NCBI GenBank assembly: GCA_019635285.1 | Contig: JAHBZS010000024.1 | Span: 1-64,000, forward strand | Direction: 5' to 3' | Source: Rubrivivax sp. | GTDB taxonomy: Bacteria > Pseudomonadota > Gammaproteobacteria > Burkholderiales > Burkholderiaceae_C | DNA length: 64,000 nt | In this document: piece after piece, positions 26,455 through 38,177 of the stretch | Layout: each line of letters begins with the position of its first letter | Position numbering within the stretch: position 1 is the first letter of the stretch | Notes under the pieces: generated by a model | Told to the model about the DNA's origin: nothing | The model's input: the letters and a program-made list of their open reading frames with translations, nothing else | Databases searched by the model: none | Made by a program: the position numbers and the translations under genes

Positions 26455-26934
26455 GTGACGATCCAGATATCACTGACGGTCAATGGCCAGGCCGTGCAGG
26501 CCAGCGTCGACCCCCGAACCCTGCTGGTGCAACTGCTGCGCGAACAGCTGCAACTCACCGGCACGCACGTCGGCTGCGACACCGCGCAGTGCGGCGCCTG
26601 CACGGTGCACATGAACGGGCGCGCGGTGAAGTCCTGCTCGATGCTGGCGGCGCAGGCCCAAGGCGCCACCATCACCACCATCGAAGGACTGTCCCAGGAC
26701 GGAACACTGCACCCGATGCAGGCCGCCTTCCGCGAGTGCCATGGCCTGCAATGCGGCTTCTGCACGCCGGGCATGGTGATGTCGGCGGTGCAGTTGCTGG
26801 CCGACAACCCGCAGGCGGACGAGGCGCAGATCCGTCAGGGCCTGGAGGGCAACATCTGCCGCTGTACCGGCTATCACAACATCGTGAAGGCCGTGCAGTT
26901 CTGCCAGTCGGGCAAGCAGCCCACCGCCGCCTAG
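26455..26934 (+). CDS. coxS: molybdenum hydroxylase small [2Fe-2S] subunit
   Basis: 159-residue iron-sulfur subunit of a CoxL/xanthine-dehydrogenase-family enzyme. The plant-ferredoxin-type cluster is bound by Cys41, Cys46, Cys49 and Cys61; the second cluster, near molybdopterin, by Cys100, Cys103, Cys135 and Cys137 ([19 protein letters not shown]). GTG 26455 is chosen because TAGGAGAAAG stands just before it and the protein then has family length. It is the first of coxS-coxL-coxM. Confidence 0.93.
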   Translation: MTIQISLTVNGQAVQASVDPRTLLVQLLREQLQLTGTHVGCDTAQCGACTVHMNGRAVKSCSMLAAQAQGATITTIEGLSQDGTLHPMQAAFRECHGLQCGFCTPGMVMSAVQLLADNPQADEAQIRQGLEGNICRCTGYHNIVKAVQFCQSGKQPTAA

Positions 26935-26945
26935 AGGAGCACGCC

Positions 26946-29297
<2,352 letters not shown>

Positions 29298-29307
29298 GGA
29301 GCCACAC

Positions 29308-30102
29308 ATGTACAGCTTTGACTACCAACGTCCCGCCACCAAGGACGGCGCGGCCGCGGCGCTGAAGGGCGACGCACGCTACCTGGCCGGCGGCCAGAGC
29401 CTGATCCAGGCCATGAAGCTGCGGCTGTCGCGCAGCGACACGCTGGTCGACCTGGGCGGCATCGCCGAACTGAAGGGCATCAAGGTCGACGGCGGCAGCG
29501 TGACCATCGGCGCGATGACCACGCATGCCACGGTGGCGCGCTCGGCCGACGTGCGCAAGGCGATCCCCGCGCTGGCCGAGCTGGCCGGCGGCATCGGCGA
29601 CCAGATGGTGCGCAACATGGGCACCATCGGCGGCTCGATCGCCAATGCCGACCCTGCCGCCGACTATCCGGCCGCGGTGCTGGGCCTGGGCGCGACGATC
29701 CACACCAACCAGCGCAGCATCGCCGGCGACAGCTTCTTCACCGGCCTGTACGAGACCGCGCTGAAGCCGGGCGAGCTGATCGTCTCGGTCAGCTTCCCGA
29801 TCGCGCAGAAGGCGGCTTACCAGAAGTTCGAGCAGCCGGCCTCGCGCTTCGCGCTGGTGGGCGTGTTCGTCAGCCAGGGGGCGGGCGGTGTGCGCGTGGG
29901 GGTCACCGGCGCCAAGAGCCACGCCTTCCGCAGCGCCGAGCTGGAAGCCGCGCTGGGCAAGAGCTTCACCGCGGCCGCGGCCAAGGCGGTGAAGCTGTCC
30001 GACGCCGACATGAACAGCGACTTGCATGCCACGGCGGCCTACCGCGCGGCAATGGTCAGCGTGATGGCGGCGCGGGCCGTGGAGAAGGCGCTGGCGCGCT
30101 GA
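29308..30102 (+). CDS. coxM: molybdenum hydroxylase FAD-binding medium subunit
   Basis: 264 residues with the FAD-binding motifs [17 protein letters not shown] (about 31-47) and [17 protein letters not shown] (about 108-124), typical of CoxM. It transfers electrons from the iron-sulfur clusters to an acceptor. It lies 10 nt after coxL with GAGGAG before the ATG, and a strong terminator follows. Confidence 0.93.
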   Translation: MYSFDYQRPATKDGAAAALKGDARYLAGGQSLIQAMKLRLSRSDTLVDLGGIAELKGIKVDGGSVTIGAMTTHATVARSADVRKAIPALAELAGGIGDQMVRNMGTIGGSIANADPAADYPAAVLGLGATIHTNQRSIAGDSFFTGLYETALKPGELIVSVSFPIAQKAAYQKFEQPASRFALVGVFVSQGAGGVRVGVTGAKSHAFRSAELEAALGKSFTAAAAKAVKLSDADMNSDLHATAAYRAAMVSVMAARAVEKALAR

Positions 30103-30120
30103 CCCCGCGCTCACCGACAG

Positions 30121-30155
30121 GCCGGGCCCTTCCTCGCGGAACGGCCCGGTTTTTT
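30121..30155 (+). terminator. rho-independent terminator after coxM
   Basis: CCGGGCC (30122-30128) pairs with GGCCCGG (30143-30149) and is followed by TTTTTT. It separates coxSLM from the maturation genes. Confidence 0.9.
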
Positions 30156-30182
30156 GTCGGGCGTCGCCTGCGGCGCGACAAT
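30154..30182 (+). promoter_or_regulatory. candidate promoter of the cox maturation genes
   Basis: TTGTCG (30154-30159), 17-bp spacer, GACAAT (30177-30182), 27 nt before the coxD ATG and directly after the terminator. It would give the maturation genes a separate transcript. Confidence 0.45.
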
Positions 30183-30209
30183 GCCCATTCGCCTCGAAGC
30201 CCTGCTGCC

Positions 30210-31115
30210 ATGACCTTGCCCCTGCCCGAATCCGTCGACGCCGTCATTCAACTGCTGGCGGCGGAGAACTACGTCTGCGACCGGCAGCTGGGTACGGCGC
30301 TGTTCCTGGCGCTGAAGCTGCAGCGCCCGCTGTTCCTGGAGGGCGCGCCGGGCGTCGGCAAGACCGAGCTGGCCAAGGCGCTGGCGCGCGCGCTGAACAC
30401 GCAGCTGCTGCGCGTGCAGTGCTACGAAGGCCTGGACATCGCGCAGACCGCTTATGAATGGAACGTGGCGCGGCAGATGATCGAGATCCGCCTGGCCGAG
30501 GCGGTGCACGACACCGACCGCGAGCAGCTGACGCGCAGCCTCTACTCGCGCCAGATGCTGATCGAGCGCCCCTTGCTGCAGGCGCTGACGCAGACGCGCT
30601 CGCCGGTGCTGCTGATCGACGAGCTCGACCGCGCCGACGAGCCCTTCGATGCCTTCTTGCTGGAGGTGCTGGCCGAGAACCAGCTGACCATCCCCGAGTA
30701 CGGCACCGTGGTCGCCGCCGAGCCGCCGATCACGCTGATCACCAGCAACCGCACGCGCGAGATCCACGACGCGCTGAAGCGCCGCTGCCTGTACCACTGG
30801 GTGGGCTTCCCCACGGTGGAGCGTGAGCTGGACATCGTGCGTCTGAAGGCGCCGGGCGCGTCGGAGCGGCTGTACCGCCAGGTGGTCGAGTTCGTGCAGC
30901 GCATGCGCACGCTGGACATGTTCAAGTCGCCGGGCGTGGCCGAGACCATCGACTGGACCAATGCGCTGGTGGCGCTGAACACGCTGCAGCTCGACCCGGC
31001 CAGCGTGCAGGACACGCTGGGCGTTCTGCTGAAGCACCAGGACGACCTGGTGCGCATGCAGAACGGCGACACCGCCAAGCTGCTGGACGAGCTCAAAGCC
31101 AAGGCACTGCTTTGA
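30210..31115 (+). CDS. coxD: CoxD-like MoxR AAA+ ATPase
   Basis: 301 residues. Walker A GAPGVGKTE (about 46-54), Walker B LLIDELDRAD (near 133-142) and sensor region TLITSNRTREI. MoxR ATPases work with VWA proteins; CoxD of Oligotropha is needed to mature the molybdenum active site. The stop overlaps the coxE start by 4 nt (TTGA), as expected for a MoxR-VWA pair. Confidence 0.9.
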   Translation: MTLPLPESVDAVIQLLAAENYVCDRQLGTALFLALKLQRPLFLEGAPGVGKTELAKALARALNTQLLRVQCYEGLDIAQTAYEWNVARQMIEIRLAEAVHDTDREQLTRSLYSRQMLIERPLLQALTQTRSPVLLIDELDRADEPFDAFLLEVLAENQLTIPEYGTVVAAEPPITLITSNRTREIHDALKRRCLYHWVGFPTVERELDIVRLKAPGASERLYRQVVEFVQRMRTLDMFKSPGVAETIDWTNALVALNTLQLDPASVQDTLGVLLKHQDDLVRMQNGDTAKLLDELKAKALL

Positions 31116-32302
31116 TCGCCGACAACATCGTGCACTTCGCGCGCGTGCTGCGCGACGCCGGTATGGCCATCGGGCCGGACCGCGTGCTGGCCGCGCTGTC
31201 GGCGGTGGAGGTGGTGGGCCTGGACCGGCGCGAGGACGTGCATGCCGCGTTGAGCGCCGTGATGCTCGAGCGCCATGAGCAGCAGCCGCTGTTCGACGCC
31301 GCCTTCGAGACCTTCTGGCGCGACCCGAAGCTGCTCGAGCAGATGATGTACCTGCTGCTGCCCAAGATCACCGGCCGCGGCGAGCTGCAGCGCGCGCCGC
31401 GGGCCAACCGGCTGGCCCAGGCGCTGTCCGCGCCGAAGGAGCCGCAGGCACCGAACCCGGCCAACCAGACGGCCAAGGAGGACGTGCAGTTCGACACGCA
31501 CTTCACCTTCTCCGACCGCGAGCGGCTGCAGAAGGCCGACTTCGAGAGCATGACCACCGCCGAATACGAGCTGGCCAAGAAGCTGGCCGAGCAGCTGCCG
31601 CTGCCGGTGGACGCGGTGCGCCGCCGCCGCCACGAGCCCGCGCCGAATGCCGGCCAGGGCCGCCGCATCGACCTGCGCGCGACCTTGCAACGCATGGCGC
31701 GCCAGCCGCAGACGCTGGCGCCGCGGTACACCCGCCCGCGCGAAGAGCTGCCGGCGCTGGTGGTGCTGATCGACATCTCCGGCTCGATGGAGCGCTACTC
31801 GCGGCTGATGCTGCACTACGTGCACGGGCTGATGCGCCGCGCGCTGAAGGTGCACGTGCTGACCTTCGGCACGCGGCTGACGAACATCACGCGCTGCCTG
31901 AAGGAGCGCGACCCCGACGTGGCGCTGCGCCTGGCCGACGAGAGGGTGCAGGACTGGAAAGGCGGCACGCGCATCGCGTCGTCGCTGCAGGACTTCAACC
32001 GCCTGTGGGCGCGCCGCCTGCTGGGCGCCAACGCGGCGGTGCTGCTGGTCAGCGACGGCCTGGACCGCGACGAGCACGGCGACCTGTCGGCCGCCGCGGC
32101 GCAGCTGCGGCGCCTGGCGCACCAGGTGGTGTGGCTCAACCCGCTGCTGCGCTATGAAGGCTTCGAGGCCAAGGCCTCCGGCGTGCGCGCGCTGCTGCCG
32201 CACGTCGACCGCTTCCTGCCCGTTCACAATCTGGCCAGCCTGGCCGATCTGGGTGACGCGCTGCGCGCGCCGCCCGTGGCTCCCCACACACTGCTGCATT
32301 GA
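31112..32302 (+). CDS. coxE: CoxE-like VWA domain protein
   Basis: 396 residues. The N-terminal helical part (about 1-200) is followed by a VWA domain with MIDAS motif LIDISGSMERYS (about 214-225), a conserved TFGTRLT and LLVSDGLDRDE. It partners the MoxR ATPase in cofactor insertion. The start TTG 31112 overlaps the coxD stop; no ATG fits better near the family N-terminus (IADNIVHFARVLRDAG). Confidence 0.88.
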   Translation: MIADNIVHFARVLRDAGMAIGPDRVLAALSAVEVVGLDRREDVHAALSAVMLERHEQQPLFDAAFETFWRDPKLLEQMMYLLLPKITGRGELQRAPRANRLAQALSAPKEPQAPNPANQTAKEDVQFDTHFTFSDRERLQKADFESMTTAEYELAKKLAEQLPLPVDAVRRRRHEPAPNAGQGRRIDLRATLQRMARQPQTLAPRYTRPREELPALVVLIDISGSMERYSRLMLHYVHGLMRRALKVHVLTFGTRLTNITRCLKERDPDVALRLADERVQDWKGGTRIASSLQDFNRLWARRLLGANAAVLLVSDGLDRDEHGDLSAAAAQLRRLAHQVVWLNPLLRYEGFEAKASGVRALLPHVDRFLPVHNLASLADLGDALRAPPVAPHTLLH

Positions 32303-32308
32303 GACACC

Positions 32309-32875
32309 ATGGAACTGCAAGGCGAACGACTGATCCCCGCATCCCAGGAGAAGACCTGGCTCGCGCTCAACGACCCCGAGGTGCTGAAGGCCTGCATCAC
32401 CGGCTGCGAGTCGCTGGAACGCACCGGCGACGATGCCTATGCCGCGCTGGTGGCGGTGAAGGTCGGCCCGGTCAGCGCGCGCTTCAAGGGCAACCTCAAG
32501 CTGAGCAACGTGCAGGCGCCCAACAGCTACACCATCAACTTCGACGGGCAGGGCGGCGTGGCCGGCTTCGGCAAGGGTTCGGCCGACGTGACGCTGAGCC
32601 CCGAAGGCAGCGGCACCCGGCTGAAGTACCTGGCCAAGGCGCAGGTCGGTGGCAAGATGGCGCAGGTGGGCTCGCGCCTGATCGACGCCGCCGCCGCCAA
32701 GGTGGCGGAAGATTTCTTCAAGGCCTTCGAGGCACAGCTGGCACCGCCTGCGGCCGTGCCGGCCGACGCCGGCCAGCTGCCGACGCCGGCCGACACGCCG
32801 AAGAGCAACCGCGCGCTGTGGTGGGGCGTGGGCGTGCTGGTGCTGCTGCTGCTGTGGTACTGGCTGAGCCGTTGA
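32309..32875 (+). CDS. coxG: CoxG-like SRPBCC protein with C-terminal anchor
   Basis: 188 residues. The SRPBCC/START-like domain covers about 1-150 (MELQGERLIPASQEKTWLAL, ACITGCESLE). A single hydrophobic segment at the C-terminus (about 170-187, WWGVGVLVLLLLWYWLS) anchors it to the membrane. CoxG recruits molybdenum hydroxylase to the membrane in other bacteria. It lies 6 nt after coxE. Confidence 0.88.
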   Translation: MELQGERLIPASQEKTWLALNDPEVLKACITGCESLERTGDDAYAALVAVKVGPVSARFKGNLKLSNVQAPNSYTINFDGQGGVAGFGKGSADVTLSPEGSGTRLKYLAKAQVGGKMAQVGSRLIDAAAAKVAEDFFKAFEAQLAPPAAVPADAGQLPTPADTPKSNRALWWGVGVLVLLLLWYWLSR

Positions 32876-32899
32876 GATTTCAACCCGAGGAGCGATGTG

Positions 32900-33277
32900 A
32901 TGATGCTGCGTAAACTGATCCTGCCACTGGCGCTGGCCGTGGCCTGCCCGCTGGCGCTGGCCGACGCCGCTGCGCCCTTCATCGGAAAGTGGAACGCGCA
33001 GTGGCAGACCGACAAGCAGAGCTATGAGGCGGTGATGGAGATCACCGAGACCGGCGGCACCTGGAAGACGGCGACGATGAGCCGCAACAACGCCTGCTTC
33101 GGCCGCCAAGTGCCTATCCAGCACGACCGGGCGACGTCCGACAGCCTGGACATGACGCTGAAGTTCTCCGACGTCATCACCGGCTGCAACAACGCGACGG
33201 TCAAACTGCGGCTGGACGACAAGGGCAACGTGATCGGTACGCGCAGCGGCTACCCGCTGCAACTGAAGCGTGAGTAG
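32900..33277 (+). CDS. small exported protein in the cox cluster
   Basis: 125 residues with a signal peptide cleaved near ALA-DAA (residue 22-23). The mature part of about 103 residues is predicted beta-rich (FIGKWNAQWQTDKQSYEAVMEI at its start) with two Cys (in NNACFGRQ and ITGCNNAT) that could form a disulfide. I do not recognise the family. GAGGAG sits 7 nt before ATG 32900. It lies between coxG and the xdhC-like gene with short gaps, so it is likely co-transcribed. Confidence 0.75.
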   Translation: MMLRKLILPLALAVACPLALADAAAPFIGKWNAQWQTDKQSYEAVMEITETGGTWKTATMSRNNACFGRQVPIQHDRATSDSLDMTLKFSDVITGCNNATVKLRLDDKGNVIGTRSGYPLQLKRE

Positions 33278-33301
33278 CGGCAGCAAGTCAGGGGCAGCGA
33301 C

Positions 33302-34306
33302 ATGGACAGTCTCGATCTGCAGGTGCTGAGCCAGGCCCGCGACTGGTTCGGCCAGGGCCACAAGGTGTGGCTGGTCACCGTCATCGAAACCTGGGGCTCG
33401 GCGCCGCGCCCGCCCGGCGCGCTGCTGTGCCTGCGCGGCGACGGGCTGGTGGTCGGTTCGGTGTCCGGCGGCTGCGTCGAGGACGACCTGATCGAGCGCG
33501 TGCGCCATGGCGAGCGCGTCGACAAGCCGTCGCTCATCACCTATGGCGTGACCAAGGAAGAAGCAGCGCGCTTCGGCCTGCCTTGCGGCGGCAACCTGCG
33601 GCTGGTGCAGGAGCCGCTGCGTGCGGTGGACTGGATCGAGCAGATCCTGGAGCGGGCGGCGCGGCACGAGCTGGTGGCGCGCACGCTCGACCTGGCCACC
33701 GGCACGGTCGAGGTGCAGACCGCCGCGCGCGGCGAGGCCTTCGAGTTCGACGGCACGCGGCTGCGCGCGCTGTTCGGCCCGCGCTGGCGGCTGCTCATCG
33801 TCGGCGCCGGCCAGCTGTCGCGCGTGCTGGCGCAGATGGCGCTGGCGCTGGACTTCGAGGTGATCTGCTGCGACCCGCGCGAGGAATACCACCTCACCTG
33901 GGACGTGCCCGGCACCACCTTCAGCAAGGCCATGCCCGACGACCTGGTGCTGGAGCTGCAATTGGACCCGCACAGCGCCGTGGTCGCGCTGACGCACGAC
34001 CCCAAGCTGGACGACATGGTGCTGCTGGAGGCGCTGAAGTCGCCGGCCTTCTATGTCGGCGCGCTCGGCTCGCGCGGCAACACCGCGGCACGCAAGCAGC
34101 GGCTGGCGCTGTTCGACCTGTCGCCGGCCGAGATCGACCGGCTGCACGGGCCGGTGGGCCTGAACCTGGGCGCCAAGACGCCGGCCGAGATCGCGGTGTC
34201 CATCGCCGCGGAGATCGTGTCGGTGAAGAACGGCGTCGCCCTGCTGCAGAAGAAGGAAGGCTCGGCGCTGCCGGCCGCGGCCAGCGCCTGCCTGGCGCCG
34301 CGCTGA
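33302..34306 (+). CDS. XdhC/CoxI family molybdenum cofactor maturation protein
   Basis: 334 residues. The N-terminal XdhC domain has VTVIETWGSAPRPPGA and GSVSGGCVEDDLIE (about 50-62); the C-terminal Rossmann part begins LLIVGAGQLSRVLAQMALALDF. XdhC proteins bind and sulfurate molybdopterin before insertion into xanthine dehydrogenase-type enzymes. It ends the maturation group coxD-coxE-coxG-small protein-xdhC. Confidence 0.9.
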   Translation: MDSLDLQVLSQARDWFGQGHKVWLVTVIETWGSAPRPPGALLCLRGDGLVVGSVSGGCVEDDLIERVRHGERVDKPSLITYGVTKEEAARFGLPCGGNLRLVQEPLRAVDWIEQILERAARHELVARTLDLATGTVEVQTAARGEAFEFDGTRLRALFGPRWRLLIVGAGQLSRVLAQMALALDFEVICCDPREEYHLTWDVPGTTFSKAMPDDLVLELQLDPHSAVVALTHDPKLDDMVLLEALKSPAFYVGALGSRGNTAARKQRLALFDLSPAEIDRLHGPVGLNLGAKTPAEIAVSIAAEIVSVKNGVALLQKKEGSALPAAASACLAPR

Positions 34307-34315
34307 GCCGCGGGG

Positions 34316-35350
34316 CTAGCGCGCCAGCGGCGCGGGGGGCGCCACGTCGGAGCGGCGCGTGACGCGGCCGAGCGGCAGCGCGCCGACCCAGCGCTGCAGG
34401 CTCGCGCCGGCGGCCAGGCTGCCCGCCCAGCAGAGCATCAGCATCGTCCAGGCGGCCGCCGGACCGTGCAGATCCAGCCGCAGCCACAGCGCCGTCGTCG
34501 CGACGATCACCGCAAAGTGGATCAGGAACACGCCATACGCGGCATCGCTCCAGTGCGCCAGCCAGCCGGCGCTGCGGCCCGGTGGCCGCCAGCGCTGGGC
34601 CAGCGTCGCCAACGCCATGGCCGTCAGGCAGGCCAGCACCACGCGCGGCCGCGCCTCGAGCAGGGCGTCGGCCAGGTGCAGCGCGCAGACGCCGCCGAAC
34701 AGCGCCGCCAGCCGGCGCGAGCGGCCGGCCCAGGCCGCCAGGGCGCCCAGGCCATAGGCGCCGAAGAAATACAGCCCCCAGACGTCGAAGCGCTCGTCGC
34801 GGCTGAACCAGCCCAGCGACACCAGCGACAGGGCCGCCATCGCCCAGGGCAGGGCGGCGGGGCGCAGGGTCGTCGCGCCGATCGCCAGCAGCGCGAACAG
34901 CTGGAAGTCGATGGACACGTACCACGCGCCGGCGGACAGCGAGGGCAGGTGCAGCACGTCCTGCAGCAGCAGCAGATGGGCGATGAACTGCCACAGCGTC
35001 GGCCAGGGGGTCACCCAGCCGGGCCAGCGGCCCGGCGGCAGCAGTGCGCTGGCGGCCAGCACCAGCCCCAGCGCCACGGCCAGCATGGGCACCAGGCGCA
35101 GATAGCGCGTGCGCAGCGCACGCGGCAGCGGCTCGATGCCGCGCGCCAGGCCCTGCACCGCGAGGTAGCCGCTGATGACCACGAAGATCTGCACCACGAA
35201 GCGCGCCTCGTCGGCCAGGAAGGCGGTGGCCACCGGCCAGGCCGGCGCCACCACGCGGGCCATCGGCGCGTACATGACGATGTGGTGCAGCACGATGAGC
35301 TGCGCGGCCAGGACCTTGAGGCCGTCGATGAGCACGGAACGCTGCGGCAT
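34316..35350 (-). CDS. acyltransferase 3 family membrane protein
   Basis: 344 residues with about ten transmembrane helices. The N-terminus MPQRSVLIDGLKVLAAQLIVLHHIVMYAP holds the conserved active-site His region (LHH) of acyltransferase 3 proteins, which O-acetylate exported polysaccharides or lipids. Target unknown. The stop is 9 nt from the convergent xdhC stop; the gene is upstream-adjacent to the GspE-like gene on the same strand. Confidence 0.82.
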   Translation of the reverse strand: MPQRSVLIDGLKVLAAQLIVLHHIVMYAPMARVVAPAWPVATAFLADEARFVVQIFVVISGYLAVQGLARGIEPLPRALRTRYLRLVPMLAVALGLVLAASALLPPGRWPGWVTPWPTLWQFIAHLLLLQDVLHLPSLSAGAWYVSIDFQLFALLAIGATTLRPAALPWAMAALSLVSLGWFSRDERFDVWGLYFFGAYGLGALAAWAGRSRRLAALFGGVCALHLADALLEARPRVVLACLTAMALATLAQRWRPPGRSAGWLAHWSDAAYGVFLIHFAVIVATTALWLRLDLHGPAAAWTMLMLCWAGSLAAGASLQRWVGALPLGRVTRRSDVAPPAPLAR

Positions 35351-35384
35351 CGCCGCACTGTAGCGCCCGGCCGCGGCGCGCGCG

Positions 35385-37895
35385 TCAGCCGTTGCTGCTG
35401 GCGCGCACTTCCTCGATCGTCGACACGCCGGCCCAGACCTTGTCGATGCCGTCCTGGCGCAAGGTGCGCAGGCCCTCGGCCAGCGCGGTGCGCAGCAACT
35501 CGTCGGGGCGTGCGCCGGTCTGGATCAGGTGACGGATCTCCTGCGACACCACCAGCAGTTCGTGCAGGCCTGCGCGGCCGCGCAGGCCGCTGTCGTCGCA
35601 GTTGGGGCAGCCCTTGGCAAAGTGGTGCATCAGCTTGCCGTCCTTGCCGAAGCGCTTCTTCCAGCCGGCCAGCACGTCATCGGGCTGGGGCTTGTTCTCG
35701 GCCTCGCCGAAGGCGTGCAGGTAGTCGGCCATCAGCTCGTCGACCTGCTCCGGCGTGGCCGGCTGCGACTGCACGCACTTGCTGCACAGCCGCCGCACCA
35801 GCCGCTGCGCCAGCACGCCGAGCAGCGAGTCGGCAAAGTTGAACGGGTCCATGCCCATGTCCAGCAGCCGCGTCACCGTCTCCACCGCGCTGTTGGTGTG
35901 CAGCGTGCTCATCACCAGGTGGCCGGTCAGCGAGGCCTCGACCGCCATCTTGGCGGTCTCGCCGTCGCGGATCTCGCCGACCATGATCACGTCCGGGTCG
36001 GCACGCAGGAAGGCGCGCAGCGCCTTGGCGAAGGTCCAGTCGATCTTCGGGTTGACCTGCACCTGGCGCATGCCGGCCTGGGTGATTTCCACCGGGTCCT
36101 CGGCCGTCCAGATCTTGCGGTCGGGCTGGTTGATGTAGCCCAGCACCGAATGCAGCGTCGTCGTCTTGCCCGAGCCGGTGGGCCCGACGCACAGCAGCAT
36201 GCCGTAGGGCCGCTGCGCGGCCGACTTGATGTGTCCCAGGTTGTCCGGGCTCAGCCCCAGGCTGTCCAGCGGGATCGGCTTGGCCGACGCCAGCAGGCGC
36301 AGCACCGCGTCCTCCAGGCCGTTGGCCGTGGGGATGGTGGCCACGCGCAGCTCCAGCCGCTGGCCGGGCACGAACTTGCCGAAGTTGATCTTGCCGTCCT
36401 GCGGCTTGCGACGCTCGCTGATGTCCAGGTCGCACATGATCTTGATGCGCGCGATCATCGCGCTGCGGTAGGTGTGCGGCAGCTCCATGTAGGGCCGCAG
36501 CGCGCCGTCCTTGCGGAAGCGGATCTTCACCTTCTCGCGCCCCGGCTGGCACTCGACATGGATGTCGGAGACCCCCTGGCTCTGCGCCTCGGCGATCATC
36601 GAGTTGATCAGTCGCACCAGCGAGTTGTCGGACTGCTCGATCGACGGTTCGTCGCGCTCGGCGCTGTCCGGCGACTGCTGCTGTTCCAGCGTGGCCAGCA
36701 GCTTGCCGGCTTCCTCGACCTCGAAGTCGATCTTGCCGCCACCGTCGCCGCCGGCCGCGCTGCTGCCGGTGGCGGCGCCGATGCGCTCGTAGGCCTTGCC
36801 GATGGCCGCGGGCAGCAGGTTGGCGCGCGCCAGCACCGGCACCAGCTTGGTCTGCGACGCGAATTCGATGTCGTCCAGCACCTCGGGGCGCGACGGATCT
36901 TCCACCGCCACGACCAGGCGGCCGCCGCGCAGCAGCAGCGGCAGCGCCGGCAGGCGTTGCGCCACCGCGTAGGGCAGGCGTGTCAGCGCCTCGGTCTCCG
37001 GCACGAACTGCGTCACGTCGACCAGCGGATAGCCCATCTTGCGCGCCAGCGCGGTCTGCAGGTCGGCACGCGAGACGAGCCCGCGGCGCACCAGCAGCTC
37101 GCCCAGCGGCACGCTGCGGTCCTCGCGCTGCTGCGACAGCGCCACCTCAAGCTGCGCCTGGCTGATGAAGCCCAGCGCGAGCAGCGCCTCGCCGATGCGC
37201 ACCATCGGCATGCGCGCCTGTTCGATGATGGCCTGTTCCAGCTCTTCGGCGGTGACCACCTGCTTGGTCAGCAGGATGTCGCCCAGCTTCTGGCTGCGCA
37301 ACTGCTTCTGCTCGGCCAGCGCCTGCTCGATCTGCCCGGGCGTGGCCGAGTTCTGTTCCACCAGCACCTCGCCGATGCGCGCGCCGACCTCCACGCCGTC
37401 GTAGGCGGCCTTGGGCACGAAGCAGCGCTGCACGCTGCCGCGCGGGTCCAGCGGTACGAACAGGTACAGGCCGGTCTCGTCCTCCAGATGGCCGATGCTC
37501 AGCGTCGTCACCGGCGCCGCGCCCTTGGGCCGGATGCGCACGTCCACCGCCGGGCTCTGCGCCAGCTGCGGGTCCGCACCGGCGCTGTCCAGCGGGGCCA
37601 GCGGCCGCGTCAGCACCAGCTTGCGGAACTGGTTGAAGCGCAGCGGAATGGCGATGCGCGCCGGCGGAATGCGCACCTTGGCCAGGCCCTCGGCCGGATG
37701 CATCTCGAGCAGCACGCCGTTCATCAGCCGGCCGTTCATGCCCTCGATCTGGCAGGGCTCGGGCTCCTCCAGGCGCACCGGGCCGGGATAGCAGGCGTAG
37801 GGCGGCGTGGGCCAGGCGAAGCCGTCGACCGCCGGTGCCGCGCCTTCACCTTCTACAGGTACCAGGGACAGCGGTGGCGTGGACAGGTCGGACAT
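35385..37895 (-). CDS. GspE/PilB-type secretion ATPase with extra N-terminal domains
   Basis: 836 residues, longer than typical PilB (about 570). An N-terminal beta-rich module (about 40-165) is followed by MshEN-like helical repeats (about 165-330: [33 protein letters not shown], each followed by a helix), which in MshE bind c-di-GMP. The ATPase core has Walker A CVGPTGSGKTTTLH (near 570), the Asp box, Walker B DPDVIMVGEIRDGETA (near 632), HLVMSTLHTN and Cys pairs CSKC and GCPNC for zinc. No pilus or secretion genes adjoin it. AGGAAAT precedes ATG 37895. Confidence 0.88.
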   Translation of the reverse strand: MSDLSTPPLSLVPVEGEGAAPAVDGFAWPTPPYACYPGPVRLEEPEPCQIEGMNGRLMNGVLLEMHPAEGLAKVRIPPARIAIPLRFNQFRKLVLTRPLAPLDSAGADPQLAQSPAVDVRIRPKGAAPVTTLSIGHLEDETGLYLFVPLDPRGSVQRCFVPKAAYDGVEVGARIGEVLVEQNSATPGQIEQALAEQKQLRSQKLGDILLTKQVVTAEELEQAIIEQARMPMVRIGEALLALGFISQAQLEVALSQQREDRSVPLGELLVRRGLVSRADLQTALARKMGYPLVDVTQFVPETEALTRLPYAVAQRLPALPLLLRGGRLVVAVEDPSRPEVLDDIEFASQTKLVPVLARANLLPAAIGKAYERIGAATGSSAAGGDGGGKIDFEVEEAGKLLATLEQQQSPDSAERDEPSIEQSDNSLVRLINSMIAEAQSQGVSDIHVECQPGREKVKIRFRKDGALRPYMELPHTYRSAMIARIKIMCDLDISERRKPQDGKINFGKFVPGQRLELRVATIPTANGLEDAVLRLLASAKPIPLDSLGLSPDNLGHIKSAAQRPYGMLLCVGPTGSGKTTTLHSVLGYINQPDRKIWTAEDPVEITQAGMRQVQVNPKIDWTFAKALRAFLRADPDVIMVGEIRDGETAKMAVEASLTGHLVMSTLHTNSAVETVTRLLDMGMDPFNFADSLLGVLAQRLVRRLCSKCVQSQPATPEQVDELMADYLHAFGEAENKPQPDDVLAGWKKRFGKDGKLMHHFAKGCPNCDDSGLRGRAGLHELLVVSQEIRHLIQTGARPDELLRTALAEGLRTLRQDGIDKVWAGVSTIEEVRASSNG

Positions 37896-38177
37896 GGCAT
37901 TTCCTCGGATGGCGAGTGGCGACGGGACACCGCACAGGGCGTGCCCCCACGCACACGATCCTAGGACGCGAGGCCGCCAGGCGAAGCCGCGAAATGCGCG
38001 GCGGTGAAGGCCCATCTGCGCGCGCTGCGCAAGGTGCGCGGGGCGTGGCGCGGCGACGGCAGACTTTGGCGACGCCGCCGACGCCCCCCAGTTCGGCCCG
38101 ATTCGGGCCTGGCTTCGATCGGTTCAGGGCAGGTTCGAGCCGCCGGCCTGCATCGGTGCCCTGCCGCAGCAGCGGAG
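37896..38177. other. intergenic region between gspE-like gene and TRAP operon
   Basis: 282 nt that must carry the promoter of the GspE-like gene and the end of the TRAP operon. GGCCCG (38095-38100) and CGGGCC (38104-38109) form a tight hairpin without a T run. Nothing else is recognisable; open frames here look like GC-rich noise. Confidence 0.3.

Noticed and set aside
30542..34147. A 1201-codon open frame antisense to coxD, coxE, coxG and the xdhC-like gene
   Set aside because: It spans several real genes on the other strand and has shadow composition.
35529..37964. An 811-codon open frame opposite the GspE-like gene
   Set aside because: Antisense shadow; the minus strand carries full ATPase motifs.
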